A stretch of 64,000 nucleotides of DNA from Lutraria lutraria (GCA_964023205.1 OZ026844.1:12138790-12202789), one strand, 5' to 3'. Counted from the first letter of the stretch, positions 11,348 through 22,780 are shown. Program-made: numbers and translations. Notes: generated by a model not told the origin, from the sequence alone.

Positions 11348-14300
11348 CTAAAGATTAGAAAAGTAATAACTTCAATAAGGATCAGAACCAACTGTTATCT
11401 TTAATATGTATAATTACAACACGACAAATAACCCATATTATACGTGTATATATGAATGGTATGATTTGTGGCTATTATAACATCACAACAGAACAATGTT
11501 GTATCTTTACAGCGAAGGACTGTACGATCTAGTTAAGAATATTTGAAGCATTCGCAAGTATTTATTATTAAACGATTTCTTGATTCGCCGCGTTTATAAC
11601 TCTTAATTATGGTTTGTTAAATACCGGCATTCTTCATTCCTAAATTATTAATTTTGAAACTACGACCTTCGTTCCCTTATTTTACGACTATTGTCTATAT
11701 TAATGAATACATTTTGTAATTTATAAACATCCCAAGTCTTTTCTTTGTGTTATGTTTACGGAAGCTGGAAAAGCTTTAAAATTTGGCAACAAAAAGAAAT
11801 CATTCAATATGTTTCGTGTTTCTGTGGAAATTATATATTCATATCAACATATGAAAATATGCATTCTGAAAAAAAACAACAAGACAATGAATGTTCCATT
11901 TAAAAGCATACGAATGAAAAATTTCAAACTGAGCGTAAATGTTTGTTTTAAAAGTTTTCGAACGTTTGTATGATAGATGAAATACCTGTACATTTTAATT
12001 ATATATTAGTTGTATCCAAATAAAATAACTGTATAACTAAAATTATAACTGAATATGTGAGATAGTGTATGGACGGCCGTTTATTTCAAAATGTATTGTT
12101 TTGCTTCATGCCACATTTCAATTGTCTTAGCAAAAGTATTCATGATGTTATTAAATCAAAAGACTTACAATGTAATATTTAATAACTTACACACGTGTGT
12201 CGAAGCCTGTAAAAGCAAGAATAAGATGGACAACAACATTTGTCTACTAAAAAGGCACAAAACACGATTATTTATCCAAAATATTTTTTCATTTTTCTTG
12301 GTAAAACAAATTAACATTAAACGACATCTCACGAATCAACTGAGCTTTTACTTCATTGTGCAACATATATATACTTATAAGTCTATCGGGAATATCAATT
12401 CTGTTATCTAACCTGCTTTGAATACGGCAAAGATTACGTCAAACCTGTATTATAAATCGGATGGACTCGTACAACCCGGAAAAATAAAATATATCAGAAT
12501 AAAACCAACTTAATTTACAATTATTTAAAATATATCAGCAAACGTTTATAATATTTTTATCATACTGTCGCTAGCTCTGCTGTAGATAGTTGCTATGTGA
12601 CCCTCATGCAAAGGATGAGGATGTATGTATGATAATTATTTTGTATTTGTAAGTGTTGATCGAGTGCTCAAAGAACAAGATAATTTCCATTTAACGAACT
12701 TGTTTTAATAAAGTATAATTGCGTGGGAGATAATTGGTACGGTATATAAACTAGTGTCATAACATCAATTTTATAATCAATTGAATGTTCCATCAAGTAC
12801 AGGCACAATGTTCTTTGTATCAGTGTACTTTGATGATCCCTAGTTTCCATAAAAACTTTCATGCCCTTAAAGTACACAATAGATCGAGTATTTGCAATTG
12901 AGCTATCAAGATCAAATACTTATGTTGAAAATCTATGATTACCGAAGGCAGGTATGAGTTTTCGGTTTGTAGAAATTTTAATCTGCCTAAACCAAGATAA
13001 ACTATTTCTAGTATTAGTAAACGAATTTCGACACCAATGAGTACATAGGCAGTTTCTATTCGTTGTACCCCTTGCTCTTCTGTATGGATGTGTTTACTTC
13101 ATTTACTGTTTGTTTTAGTGCTGTGTTACACTGTGTGCTTTCTTTTCACTACTATAAAAAGCTACAAACTACAATTTATGTAACAAACTATTAAATTTTA
13201 ATGCATTCTACATGCTTTACATCAAATACAAAGTACATAAATGCATGATGACAAAACATAGATAAATATCGTTTGCTCGAAAAGCACAATCATTACATGT
13301 GAAATCATTAAATAAAATATATGTCATTTGAAAAAGGTATGTGTATATACATACAATACTTAAACATTGAAAAGCAATACCTTTAAAATACTCATAGCGT
13401 TCATTTAAGGCGCTGTCAAACTACAACACATTGACACAGCGTATGCCGACATGTTAGAATACGCTGTCCAGCGTTAAAAACATATGTAGACGCATTGTCT
13501 TATCTTCTATACAGTCGATTTAATGTTAAATGAGAACCGTTGTAAACATTTGCATTATCTAGACAACTTTTAGTCATGGGTATGAGTTTATTCTAGTTTA
13601 TATTGCGAGTACATGGTAATAGTCTATTACTAGTTTGGGTCAAACTGGCCATTTGATTGGCTAATGGTGATGTCGGTCATTTTGATCGGTCAGTCATTGG
13701 ACTGGCTATCCGTCGCTTAACCGGTCATGTTTGACTAAATGTCTTCTAGAGGTGTTGCTTCTATGTGGTGAGAGTGTTCCAGGGCATACTTATCTAAGTA
13801 AAATGCGTAAACATTTTGAAAGGGACACCCTTTCACTCTATAGATAAACGAAAAAGCAAGTGTTTATTTGAAATGAGTAAAAAACAGTAATTGCTCATGT
13901 TAGAGAGTAACAAAGAGTGACTGCTCATTTTTCTCATCATGAGTGACACATATTTTACACCCATTGCCAATTAACAACAGCAATTCGCAAAGAAAATGAC
14001 CTAATTCTTCTTGATTTTGCAAAAGATGTCTACCAGTTAATTACTAACATCCATCAACGGTTTTTGTTTCATATAATGCGAGTATTTGTTTGAAGGTTCT
14101 GTTTTTTAATTGTGTTAATATTTATGTAAAACAAGACATAACTTTTTTTTTCAATTTATTGCTACATTATATAATTGCAAAAATACAAAATACACTGTTT
14201 AACCATTTTTAAAAATGTCAATGTTATTTACTACATAGTTCCGGTGGTTATACCCATCAATCACTGTTTCAAAGAGAAAAGAGAAATCTTCTTATATTGA
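11348..14300. other. Large intron between the cassettes, copy A
   Basis: Contains the noncoding end of nested unit 1 (to about 12740), then single-copy AT-rich sequence. A ~230-bp stretch at 13270-13497 is absent from copy B. At 13630-13735 there are several CGGTCA/GTCAAAC repeats of unclear meaning. No exon found. Confidence 0.6.
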
Positions 14301-14310
14301 TAGCATATTT

Positions 14311-14601
14311 CTAGACTTCCTCACTGTCAAGATCCTCAGTTTGTATAACACGATGGGTCGTCTTTTTGATAGAATGAAAAACTGGAGTATTTATGAGAGT
14401 ATTGATCCAAAGTACATTTTCCGTGAAAACATTAGTTAGCCCTTTACGATATGTATTTTTCAATAAGTTAAATATTCGATCTCGAGCCTCTTCTTCGGTA
14501 AAGTTTTGTTGATCTATTAAAGCCATGACTTCATCTTCATACCTGTCCTGATACTGTTCAAATACTTCTTCTACTAGACTAAGTCGTACAGAAGGCGACA
14601 T
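14311..14601 (-). CDS. Nested 96-codon frame of unknown function
   Basis: ATG at 14601 to TAG at 14311; charged and helical ([37 protein letters not shown]) and unlike chance AT-rich translation. It lies inside an intron of the large gene and ends where the nested duplication begins, so it is probably a fragment. In copy B (49.6-49.88 kb) the ATG is lost and there are a 2-bp insertion and a 1-bp deletion. Possibly from a transposon or captured gene; not recognised. Confidence 0.4.
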   Translation of the reverse strand: MSPSVRLSLVEEVFEQYQDRYEDEVMALIDQQNFTEEEARDRIFNLLKNTYRKGLTNVFTENVLWINTLINTPVFHSIKKTTHRVIQTEDLDSEEV

Positions 14602-14670
14602 TAAAGCATTGTATGAGTTTCAGGAAGTAAAAGGTCATTCATAATTATTTTATAAATATTTTTTATTTAA

Positions 14671-15350
14671 AGGGGCATGCCCAGGAACTGCTGTCTTTTT
14701 TTTTCGTACACCAAAAATGCGTTTGTCATTTGTAAAACCAATTATTACCGAAAAGTCAAAGAAGAGTGTCCGCTCAAAAATGACCCTATAACGCGCACAT
14801 CGGTATTTGTATGTCGGTTAGAATAAAAGGCTTACAGCCTTTTATTGACGATAACGATATTTCCAATACGTCTGAGAGTTTAACTGAGCATGTGCGCTGC
14901 CTTTCAAGTGAACATAACATGAGAAATACTTACCATTTCAGTTTGTTGACATTTTTTCCGCGATATTTTCGGTTTTGACAGATACCGAAAGGGTCGAGTT
15001 GTGAAAATGACGAATAATTTCTGAGGCCGAAATCGGCAGGTTTTGTAAATCTTGAAATGTGTATTTTGAGTAAACTAGCGGGATGTTTTGTAAATATTTT
15101 ACAGGGCTTTCATTAATTGATTTATGAATTTATGACGTCATTTCCTGTTTATTGTTTTTATATTAATATTTATTGATCCTGATGAAGGCCAATATGGCCG
15201 AAACGTTGAGGTTTAAATAAATTAAATAAACAATTTAAGTTTTACTGAAGTTAGACTTCTTTTTTACATAATATAATTAATTGATTTAGGCATTAAAATG
15301 ATACCAATTTGATTGTTATTTGAGACGCTTCAGTTCCAGGACATGCCCCT
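14671..15350. mobile_element. piggyBac-like nonautonomous element, copy A only
   Basis: 680 bp flanked by TTAA on both sides (14667-14670 and 15351-15354). Ends are AGGGGCATGCCCAGGAACTG and the inverse of AGGGGCATGTCCTGGAACTG, 18 of 20 matching. Copy B has a single TTAA at the same place. No transposase frame. Inside is GATGAAGGCCAATATGGCCG, a short palindromic motif. The exact TTAA footprint is typical of piggyBac-family transposition. Confidence 0.85.
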
Positions 15351-15616
15351 TTAATACCCTTATTTGAAATAATAGCATTCGAAAACAGCAAATGTGATAG
15401 GAAAATGATACCATTAAATGGACTTGAGATGAAATTAATGAACATTTTTTAGATAGATAGAAATGTTTAAAATCGGGCGGATTAGAATGTTATCAAAATG
15501 GACTGGAGGTGAAATTAATGAAATGATGTAAGATAGATAGAAGAGATTAATGTCGGGCGGTTTGGAATGTAATCGGTATATTGATAGGATTAACTGATAG
15601 AAAGGATAGAATACGA

Positions 15617-16113
15617 TTTGAAAATGAACGGTGCTCGTTCGTTTTTGAGTTATCTGTCCTTGAATGTGATTTTTTGGCTTATTTTAGGTCATCTCATTTG
15701 GCAGATCATTCACAATGAAGGAAAACAATGCCTTATTTATTTTCCTTTTTATGTAGCCGACTTCTTTTCATGTCATTGTGCAAAATTTCAAAAGTTGGTC
15801 AAGAGTGGTTTGTTTATTTTTTCTTCTTCTTTGCCTAGACAAACGCCAGTTTCCTTAAAAAATGGCCGAATTTTGACGAATTTTCAGCCTCTTAACTTCA
15901 ACTGAAAAAGAGATAATAAAAATGTTTAATAGAACTGCATGACATTTTGTAGTTTGACCAAAAATAAAATGAAAAACATGAACCAAAAGTAAGAATATGG
16001 TATTTATCATTTATGTTTGAGTGATCTGTCCCTGAAATGATCTAAAATAAGCCAAAAAATCCAATTCAAGGGCAGATAACTCAAAAACGAGTACCGCGAC
16101 ACCCATTGTTCCG
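15617..16113. mobile_element. Terminal-inverted-repeat element, ~490 bp, copy A
   Basis: Arms of about 65 bases: left CTCGTTCGTTTTTGAGTTAT continuing to TTTTGGCTTATTTTAGGTCA, matched in inverse at 16030-16100. The 95-codon frame in its left part is not thought to be a gene. Lies in the intron between two EGF exons. Confidence 0.75.
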
Positions 16114-16339
16114 CTTAAAATGTTTCTATTATCATATGCTGTGATAATGCTAAGTTTAAAAAAATCTGTCTATACGTTTTCGTTCTGCCTATATGTCTAT
16201 GTGCAAAAAAACTGAAAACTGTCAGATATGTCCTTTATACGACTGAAAAAAATGCAAACACTCTCCAACACAATACAAACTTATATACAATGTAGGTAGT
16301 TTATTTTAATACAAGTAATTCAGATTGGCAACAACCTAC

Positions 16340-16462
16340 CCGAACAAGTATATCCGTCACTGTCAAGCTGGTAACCATGGCGACACGAACATGTAAACGA
16401 ACCCATTGTGTTTTTACAAATCTGACTACAATTTGCTGCACCAGTCGAACATTCGTTTATAT
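16340..16462 (-). CDS. Copy A calcium-binding EGF exon, first cassette
   Basis: [16 protein letters not shown]...[12 protein letters not shown], open, phase 1-1. Confidence 0.88.
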
Positions 16463-16847
16463 CTAAAATATTGGTCAGGTCTTCATTTAGGAGAAGTAAC
16501 CGGTAATTCTATTTCACATAATGTACTAGAAAAACATATAAAGAAAATATGCCGGTTCTAACCGAATTTTACTTCACAATAGATTGATGTAATCTGATGT
16601 ACTCTAATTACAAAATAAATTTAGACACTAGTACGAATTTGATTATATCGTATAAATAAGTTTTGAGGAAAACTTGTGAAGCCGTATTTAATAAGTTCGT
16701 GCTCTATTAATAAAATGAAAATGGATAAGAAAATTGCATAGTTTTATCACTGGAAGTTCAGTAACAGTTTGATGAGTAGACTGTTTTTTATGTAAAAAAT
16801 GTGACGCACATTAGTTGTATCACATATAATCTAAGCTTATTCAATAC

Positions 16848-16970
16848 CTAAACAAGATAATTTATCTGTAGACAATTTATATCCAGATTTACAGTTGCAT
16901 GTTTGAGATCCACTGACTGTCAGACACGTATGTTCACAAGCTCCGTTATTTTCACTACAAGACAATCGTC
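16848..16970 (-). CDS. Copy A EGF exon, first cassette
   Basis: [16 protein letters not shown]...[17 protein letters not shown], open. Confidence 0.87.
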
Positions 16971-17441
16971 CTATAAAATAAATTTTATGCAAATACACGA
17001 AACTTCAACACGAAGGGTACTAAGATGTATCATTTCTTTCATTTCGATTGATATCCAGATTTAGCTTTTATGAATGAATGATACCTTAAAAGATCTAACT
17101 CTATTTTCGTCTTTTGTTTAACGTCCTATTCGACAGCTAGTGTCATTTCAAACCCGCCCCAGAGAGATGAGAGATAGATACAGGAGAACCGGTCATTTAT
17201 ATCCCTACTCTTTCTGAATAGTTTTTTTCTGGTTCTTTATCGTGCCCGATATAAATAAAAGCACCGATACACACCTTGCCCTTCTCCTGTGATTTTCTAG
17301 GCACAGTACTTGGCTCGGAGATTTAAAATTCAAGTCGGTTGTAGATAAAATTTTAAGCATATTACGACTGATTGGAATATACATGTAGTTTGTGTTGGAA
17401 CGACGGGGTATCTTGGCATGAATATGTTGCTTTATACTTAC

Positions 17442-17567
17442 TGCAACCTTTACCATAACCAGCCGGTGTATAAGGCAGATGACAATCGGTGCACCGGATG
17501 CTATCAGGACTTCCACCACACGACTGCTTACCACTTTTACAATGTGCGATGTAAATATGACGACATT
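17442..17567 (-). CDS. Copy A six-cysteine module, first cassette
   Basis: [16 protein letters not shown]...[20 protein letters not shown], open. Confidence 0.82.
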
Positions 17568-17760
17568 CTACAAAATCTATAAAAAATGCTTTTATAATTT
17601 ACTTCCCTTTAAACAACGAATATTCTACCTCGTAACAAATTATGATATAAAGACCAACTGTAAGCATTATCGCTAGGGATCCAAAATATCGCGAAAGAAA
17701 TTGCCCTACATTATATAAAAAAGTGTTAGATATAAACATGTAAATATATCAAAATATTAC

Positions 17761-17979
17761 CTGAGCAACACCTTCCACTTCTCCAGTGTTTACAAATACA
17801 ATGTCCATTTATGAACGTTCCTCCATTATAGCAAAATTCATTACATGGTTGGTGATCATATTTTGTATCATTTCCATTGCATGAATATTTAACTCGCTGA
17901 CGCTCACCGCCGCCACACGACTGAGTACATGGTTCCCACGAGTGCCAATCGCCATACATGTTAGGGTAAGACCAACCAT
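17761..17979 (-). CDS. Copy A TSP1 + EGF exon, first cassette (most 5' exon found)
   Basis: [18 protein letters not shown]... with 219 bp as in the other cassettes. As in copy B, the sequence upstream of acceptor ATTTAG has no usable ATG, so the 5' exon is missing. Confidence 0.85.
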
Positions 17980-18227
17980 CTAAATAGAAAATAAACAACT
18001 GCAAGAAAGCAGTATACCTCAAAAGTAAAAGGCCTTAAGAGGAACATGGTGTATTTTTTGTTTCTCATAGATATGATGTTAAGCCGTTCATATTTTTACT
18101 GAGACAAAGACATGTCAATTTCTCTTCAAGTAGTGTTCTTAATCACACATAATGATTATATAACATAGTAAAAAGACCTTCTCCTTATAAAGGAAAGATA
18201 CATGTACCTTTATATAATGAAATGTAA

Positions 18228-18263
18228 ACAAGAGGGCCATGATGGCCATGTATCGCTCACCTG
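18228..18263 (+). repeat. Short palindromic repeat GGGCCATGATGGCC
   Basis: AAGAGGGCCATGATGGCCAT followed by GTATCGCTCACCT. I recall this motif as dispersed in bivalve genomes; that recall is unverified. Copy B has it at about 52829-52864. Confidence 0.45.
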
Positions 18264-18529
18264 GACAATGTGTACAGGTTGTGTTCCAGTTTAATGCTTA
18301 TTGATAGAGGCTATTACTGTGATATTAATTTTGGAATCGGGTCAGCAATTTTAAATTCTCCATATTGCGGTATAGGAAAACTAGCCCCACCCTGTACCAG
18401 TCATGCATTTTCAAACCGAAATTATTTCAAGGAATTTGGTAGATGGTCAACGGAGTAATATTTGTGTGATATCATTTTGAAACCAGAGCAGGGGAAATGA
18501 TATATTTATCTCAACTTGATATGAAAATA

Positions 18530-18692
18530 TGTATTCTGGGAAAACGCTCTCTGCAGCATATCCCATACGCGTTCGATGGGATTTAGGTCAGGAGATCGAG
18601 CCCATTCGAGCAATAGTTTCCCTTTCAAGGTACTGACTGGTGTAAGTGGCCCTATGAACACGGGCATTAACGTCCATGAAAATGAACTCCGG
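18530..18692 (-). pseudogene. Tc1/mariner transposase C-terminal fragment, copy A
   Basis: One frame reads FMDVNARVHRATYTSQYLE, the D-x-NA-x-x-H block of Tc1-type DDE transposases; the next frame continues EWARSPDLNPIERVWDMLQ, the SPDLNPIE block with the last catalytic Glu. A frameshift separates them and the N-terminal two thirds is missing. Confidence 0.85.
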
Positions 18693-19596
18693 ACCAATAG
18701 CACCTGCTATCTATCTATGAAAACTGACAGTAAAAGTTTATTCCAACTGTTTGGAATGATAGATGAAATACCTGTAAATCTTAATATTACATTTACGTTA
18801 ATTTAGTTGTATCCAAATAAAATAAACTGTGAAACTAAAATGAAATAATCTGTAAGATAGCTAGTGTACGGACATTGGACGGTCGTATCGTTCAAAATTG
18901 TCTTAAACAAAAGTATTCATAATGTTATTAAATCAATGACTTACTATAATTGTAATATTAAATAACTTACACACATGAGTCGAAGCCTGTAAAAGCACAC
19001 ATATTAAGATGGACAACATTTGTCTACGAAAAAAGCACAAAATACGAGAATTTATCCAAAACATTTTTCATTTTTCTTGTTAAAGCAAATTAACATTAAT
19101 TTAAACGACATCTCATGAATCAACTGAGCGTTTACATTATTGTGCGCAATACAAAATGTATACATGTATATATATATATACATAGTACTTATAAATCTAT
19201 CCGGAATATCAATTCTGTTATCTTACCTGCTTCGAGCACGGCGCAGATTACGTCAAACCTGTATAATAAATCGGATGTAAGCCAGAAAAAAACAAGATAT
19301 ACCAGGATTAAACCAATTGAATTCATATATTTAAAAGATATCAGCAAACGTTTGTTTTATGTATAAAATATTTTACACATACTTCGCTAGCTCTGTTGTT
19401 GATAGATAGTTGCTATGAGACCCGTATGCAAAACATGACGGTGAAGTATGTATGATAATTATTTGGTAATTGTATTACAAAAACAGTAAGTGTTGATTGC
19501 CCATGGAATAAGATCATATTCATTTATCTAAGTTGTTTTAATGTAGTACAATTGTGTAGATAATTATTACGGTCACAGGGAGCTAGCATGTTGCAG

Positions 19597-19717
19597 GGAT
19601 AGTATATAATGGTTCTTAAGGCCTAAAATGGCAACACGGACCAAAAATACGTTTATTATATACATGTATATATACTATATACTCATCTTAGGCCTTAATT
19701 ACCATTATATACTATCC
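19597..19717. repeat. Inverted repeat, ~30-bp arms
   Basis: GGATAGTATATAATGGT...TTAAGGCCTAA and its inverse, around an AT-rich loop of about 60 bases. Likely a small palindromic transposon. Copy B: 54113-54234. Confidence 0.6.
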
Positions 19718-20035
19718 ATGCATCGTGCTTGTCCCCTATCAGTTAACAGTAAGAAACAGTTAGAAATATGTAGCTAGTTAAACAAGTAGACATGATTTTG
19801 GAAAATACCTGTTGGTTTAATCAGGGATGCTATATTAATTACTATAGCATCTCAGGTTTAATAAATGCTTATGTGCCTGTAGTATACATACATGTACATA
19901 TACTGTATATATCAATTACGAATACCTACGACATATCTAACAACAGATCTTAACAAATTTAATCTTATACGGTCATATTTCTCACTTCAATGGCACTTTT
20001 CATGACGCACGTGTTAATTTTTGCTTAATAACATC

Positions 20036-20066
20036 AAGGACTTATATGTATGTATTTAAGTCCTTG
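20036..20066. mobile_element. Short derivative of the CAAGGACTTATATAC family
   Basis: CAAGGACTTATATGTATG then TATTTAAGTCCTTG, an almost pure palindrome of the ends of the element at 28867-29375. A third trace, CAAGGACTTATATACATA, is at 23879. Copy B has both (54554 and 58426). Confidence 0.55.
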
Positions 20067-20202
20067 GTAATATATAGATTGATGAAGTATTATTATTTAC
20101 AAGTTTGCCTTTTGTCCTGCTAGTATGTGTTAGCCTTTTCACTGATTCCTCTTTGGGCCACAATTGAGCGATCATCAGCCTTAACTTGTTTCTTCCTTCT
20201 GC
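20056..20202 (-). other. Possible coding remnant (weak)
   Basis: After a fair acceptor (CCAATACAG) the minus strand reads AEGRNKLRLMIAQLWPKEES and on to a TAA. The composition looks protein-like, but no neighbours join it. Copy B is nearly identical (54573-54719). It may be a transposon or gene fragment. Confidence 0.2.
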
Positions 20203-20982
20203 CTGTATTGGATGAAAAACATAATTAACATAATTTGAAAAACGAACTATAGATATAGAAGCTATATACACAGATCATGAGCGAAAGATTTGATAAATAA
20301 GTAACTAAATCATGTAAGGTTGATTGCAAATATTGCAACAACATGATGGTTAATATATTGTATTAAATTCTTGTGTCATCTTAAGTCTATTTCAGTATTC
20401 TAAGTAAAAAAATCACGATACCTTTTCATTTCTTTAAACGGATTTTACTGTCTTACACATATGTTGCGTGATTGCTTAGATCGCATAGAATTTGCAAAGA
20501 CCTTGCAGCTACCATATAGCTCTAATAAATGTCATATTAATTACAGTCTTCAGTTTCTCCTTTTCTCTTCTCGTCTTACTTTTTTTCTCTTTTACTTTTA
20601 TTCCTCCATTTTCTGAAGAGTTATATGCAAGTATACAACAATATACAAGGAAACACAATAAAGCATATGAAAACAAATGACAAATAGAATGGCATAATAA
20701 TCTTAATAGACAATTACGCAAGGATTCACGTCTAAATATAATTAGACAACCACACAAGCAAGCATACATGCACACACATCTAAACACATTCATGCATAAG
20801 CATTATTTACACCCATCCACATATACATCCAAACCGTACACACAAACTTACACACGTACATCAATTCATGTTTACTCATATCTACATAGCAATTTCCACC
20901 ATCAGAAAGTTACCTAGACAACGAAACAAAATAGCTAGATAATCAAGGATGGAAGTTGCTAATACATGTATGTAATTAATAA

Positions 20983-21169
20983 TACAGTACAACCTCTCTA
21001 GAGCAACAACCCACGGAAAGCACAAATTCTAGCTATTGTACAGAGGTTTTGCTCTGTAAAAGTAGAACTTGAAGCAAATGGCCATTTCTGAAGTGAAATG
21101 ATTAATGATTATGTCGCTTAAGACAGGATGTTGCTCTATGAAGGGCCACTATGGAGAGATTGTACTGTA
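20983..21169. mobile_element. MITE with ACAGTACAACCTCTCT ends
   Basis: ACAGTACAACCTCTCTAGAG at the left, inverse AGAGATTGTACTGT at the right, flanked by TA-rich sequence; the ends resemble pogo/Tigger-type elements (CAACCTCTCTA). Copy B: 55501-55686. A diverged relative is at 30200-30388. Confidence 0.6.
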
Positions 21170-21434
21170 CTTATCACTTACCGATAAGAGTAAAATAATA
21201 CATGAAACTGATATTAATTATCCAACGAAGAAACACATAAGTATATAATATACAACTGTCACATACAATATACATATTAACATGCAAATCACACAATATG
21301 TATAGGTTTAATACATTTCACAGCATACCACAATGCCATACATATTACAAACACTAGTATTTCAATAGATATAATAAACACGTGTATAAACAACTGAACG
21401 ATATGTGTGCCTGCTGTATCATTGACTTCGATCA

Positions 21435-21914
21435 TTACAATAATTTTACTGACAGTGATGTTAACGGGAACCATTTAAAGGTATCTCCATCAATAACAGT
21501 AGCTAGCTTTAACAAATGCTCGGATTGTTTGAAAGGGGACAGCACAATAAACTCCATATATGCCCTATACCCGAATTCACAAATGAGCTTATCCCACACT
21601 TGCTCTCGTATTGACACATTTTTCTCGCAGAAACTGATCAAGTGTACAATAATACTTTCAGTTGCACAATCGCACTTTTTAAATATGCATATAAAGTTCT
21701 TCGAAACGAAGCGCACAATCAGCGACATAATTTTAAGACATACGGGAGATAACCGGGGATTATGTCTTGATAATGACCACAATGTACACGGTTGGTCTCC
21801 TCTTAAAATTGGTTGAAGAAATGGCCACTTAGTTATAACATCATTCAGCATTTCAGTTAGCTGTTTTGATAAAACATTGTCTCGTTTTCTTCTAAAGCCA
21901 CATAACTGTTGCAA
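21435..21914 (-). pseudogene. LINE reverse transcriptase C-terminal remnant, copy A
   Basis: A 159-codon frame with a C-x-C-x8-H-x4-C knuckle (CDCATESIIVHLISFC) followed by REQVWDKLICEFG and FIVLSPFKQSEHLLKLA, the layout of the C-terminal end of mollusc jockey/CR1-like retrotransposon proteins. No RT catalytic region is present. The first codons come from the inverted-repeat element at 21886. Family assignment is by pattern only. Confidence 0.55.
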
Positions 21915-22136
21915 CTCCTTACATAAAGGGCTACCTCCGGTTTAGAATTTTGTCCCTAAAGGCCCCCTACCGTTTTCTAAAATTTTCTTGTGAAAATAAC
22001 GTTCCTTTTCATAACACTGTCAAACGGTTTGGACAAGAAAAGCAAAAAGTAGAGGGCCTACATTGACATAAATCTGAACCTGAGGTAGCCCTTTATGTAA
22101 GGAGTTGCAATAGTTACGTGGCTTTAGAAGAAAACC
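21886..22136. mobile_element. Inverted-repeat element, ~54-bp arms, copy A
   Basis: The left arm GTTTTCTTCTAAAGCCAC...GGGCTACCTC ends at 21939; its inverse begins GAGGTAGCCCTTTATGTAAG at 22082. Two mismatches in the part I checked. Copy B: 56401-56652. Confidence 0.75.
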
Positions 22137-22392
22137 AAAAATAATGCACTAACGTGATGTTTTCCTATAGTTTAATTGACAGAAAACGCTCTTGTAACGA
22201 TAACATTATGACGTCACTAGGTCACGTGGATTCCCAACACTGCTACATGTTAGCTGGCATGTGTCATAACGAGAGCAGAACACAATTATAAGATATGCAT
22301 AGCTGCACATTATGTTTCATGATCTAGCTACTGTCACTTCAATTCGGCTAGGAATATATTAGGTGGTGTTCTTTTATGTCCAGACATATACC

Positions 22393-22515
22393 ACAGGAGC
22401 CTGTTATTCAATCAAAAAAAAATATACTTAATAAAAAATTACCTACGTATAGAAAAAATTATAGGTAATTCTTTATTGAGTATAATTTTTTTTGGATTGA
22501 ATAACAGGCTCCTGT
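22393..22515. mobile_element. Near-perfect palindrome, ~55-bp arms, copy A
   Basis: ACAGGAGCCTGTTATTCAAT... and its inverse ...ATTGAATAACAGGCTCCTGT enclose a short loop. It could extrude or fold as RNA hairpin. Copy B: 56910-57032. Confidence 0.75.
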
Positions 22516-22780
22516 GCATTTACTATACATGTAAAGGCCTAGTATACGTCTTTGTCGTATCACTGCGTATTCTTTTAAGACAGTTGGTAATATCCGGAAT
22601 CGTATAGGCCTATCTGTTATATAAAATCTGCCAATGGCGCTGAGAACTATCGTTACTGACAAAAGCACATGAATGATACAGAATTTAATGGGGCTGTTCA
22701 GCTACTTCATTTATAACAGACCTATATAGTAGCCTCCAGAAAAAGCCACGGGCATCTTTTATTCTAAAGTTCGGTCCGTT

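Larger units (their letters stand above)
7890..12740. repeat. Nested duplication unit 1 in copy A (second cassette)
   Basis: Exons and introns from about 7.9 to 12.74 kb match 14.58-19.58 kb in order: spacer, EGF, EGF, six-cysteine, TSP1+EGF, then noncoding sequence. The unit at 7.9 kb also holds two EGF exons (8353, 9021) that are absent from the other. The same pair exists in copy B at about 42.26-48.26 and 49.87-54.09 kb. The nested event therefore predates the 35-kb duplication. Confidence 0.85.
30..17979 (-). pseudogene. Large TSP1/EGF/Ig membrane protein gene, copy A (decayed, 3' end off window)
   Basis: Same exon order and phases as copy B. All nine separate EGF exons, both TSP1 exons and both six-cysteine exons are open, including the EGF that copy B lost. 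The C-terminal half is broken: TAA at 5417-5419 in the 295-codon exon (TAT in B), TGA at 2920-2922 (GGA in B), a 16-bp deletion after 1807 and TAA at 1649-1651 (GAA in B). Transcripts would be expected to undergo nonsense-mediated decay or to give a secreted TSP1/EGF fragment without the membrane anchor. The transmembrane and tail exons lie left of the window. Calling it a pseudogene is an inference from four independent lesions. Confidence 0.75.
14580..19580. repeat. Nested duplication unit 2 in copy A (first cassette)
   Basis: Partner of 7890-12740, more diverged from it than copies A and B are from each other. Its spacer carries a 680-bp insertion at 14671 and a ~490-bp inverted-repeat element at 15617 in place of the two EGF exons. 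Confidence 0.85.

Noticed and set aside
12091..12411. 106-codon plus-strand frame conserved between copies A and B
   Set aside because: The conservation is explained by the recent duplication. The nested paralogue at 18.9 kb has it disrupted, and the composition is AT-driven.
15618..15905. 95-codon plus-strand frame, also at 50223
   Set aside because: It lies in the left arm and body of a terminal-inverted-repeat element and has no protein features.
17726..18022. Frame suggesting the first TSP1 exon starts with its own signal peptide
   Set aside because: The codon at the apparent start is TTG, not ATG, and no in-frame ATG precedes it; a splice acceptor fits better.
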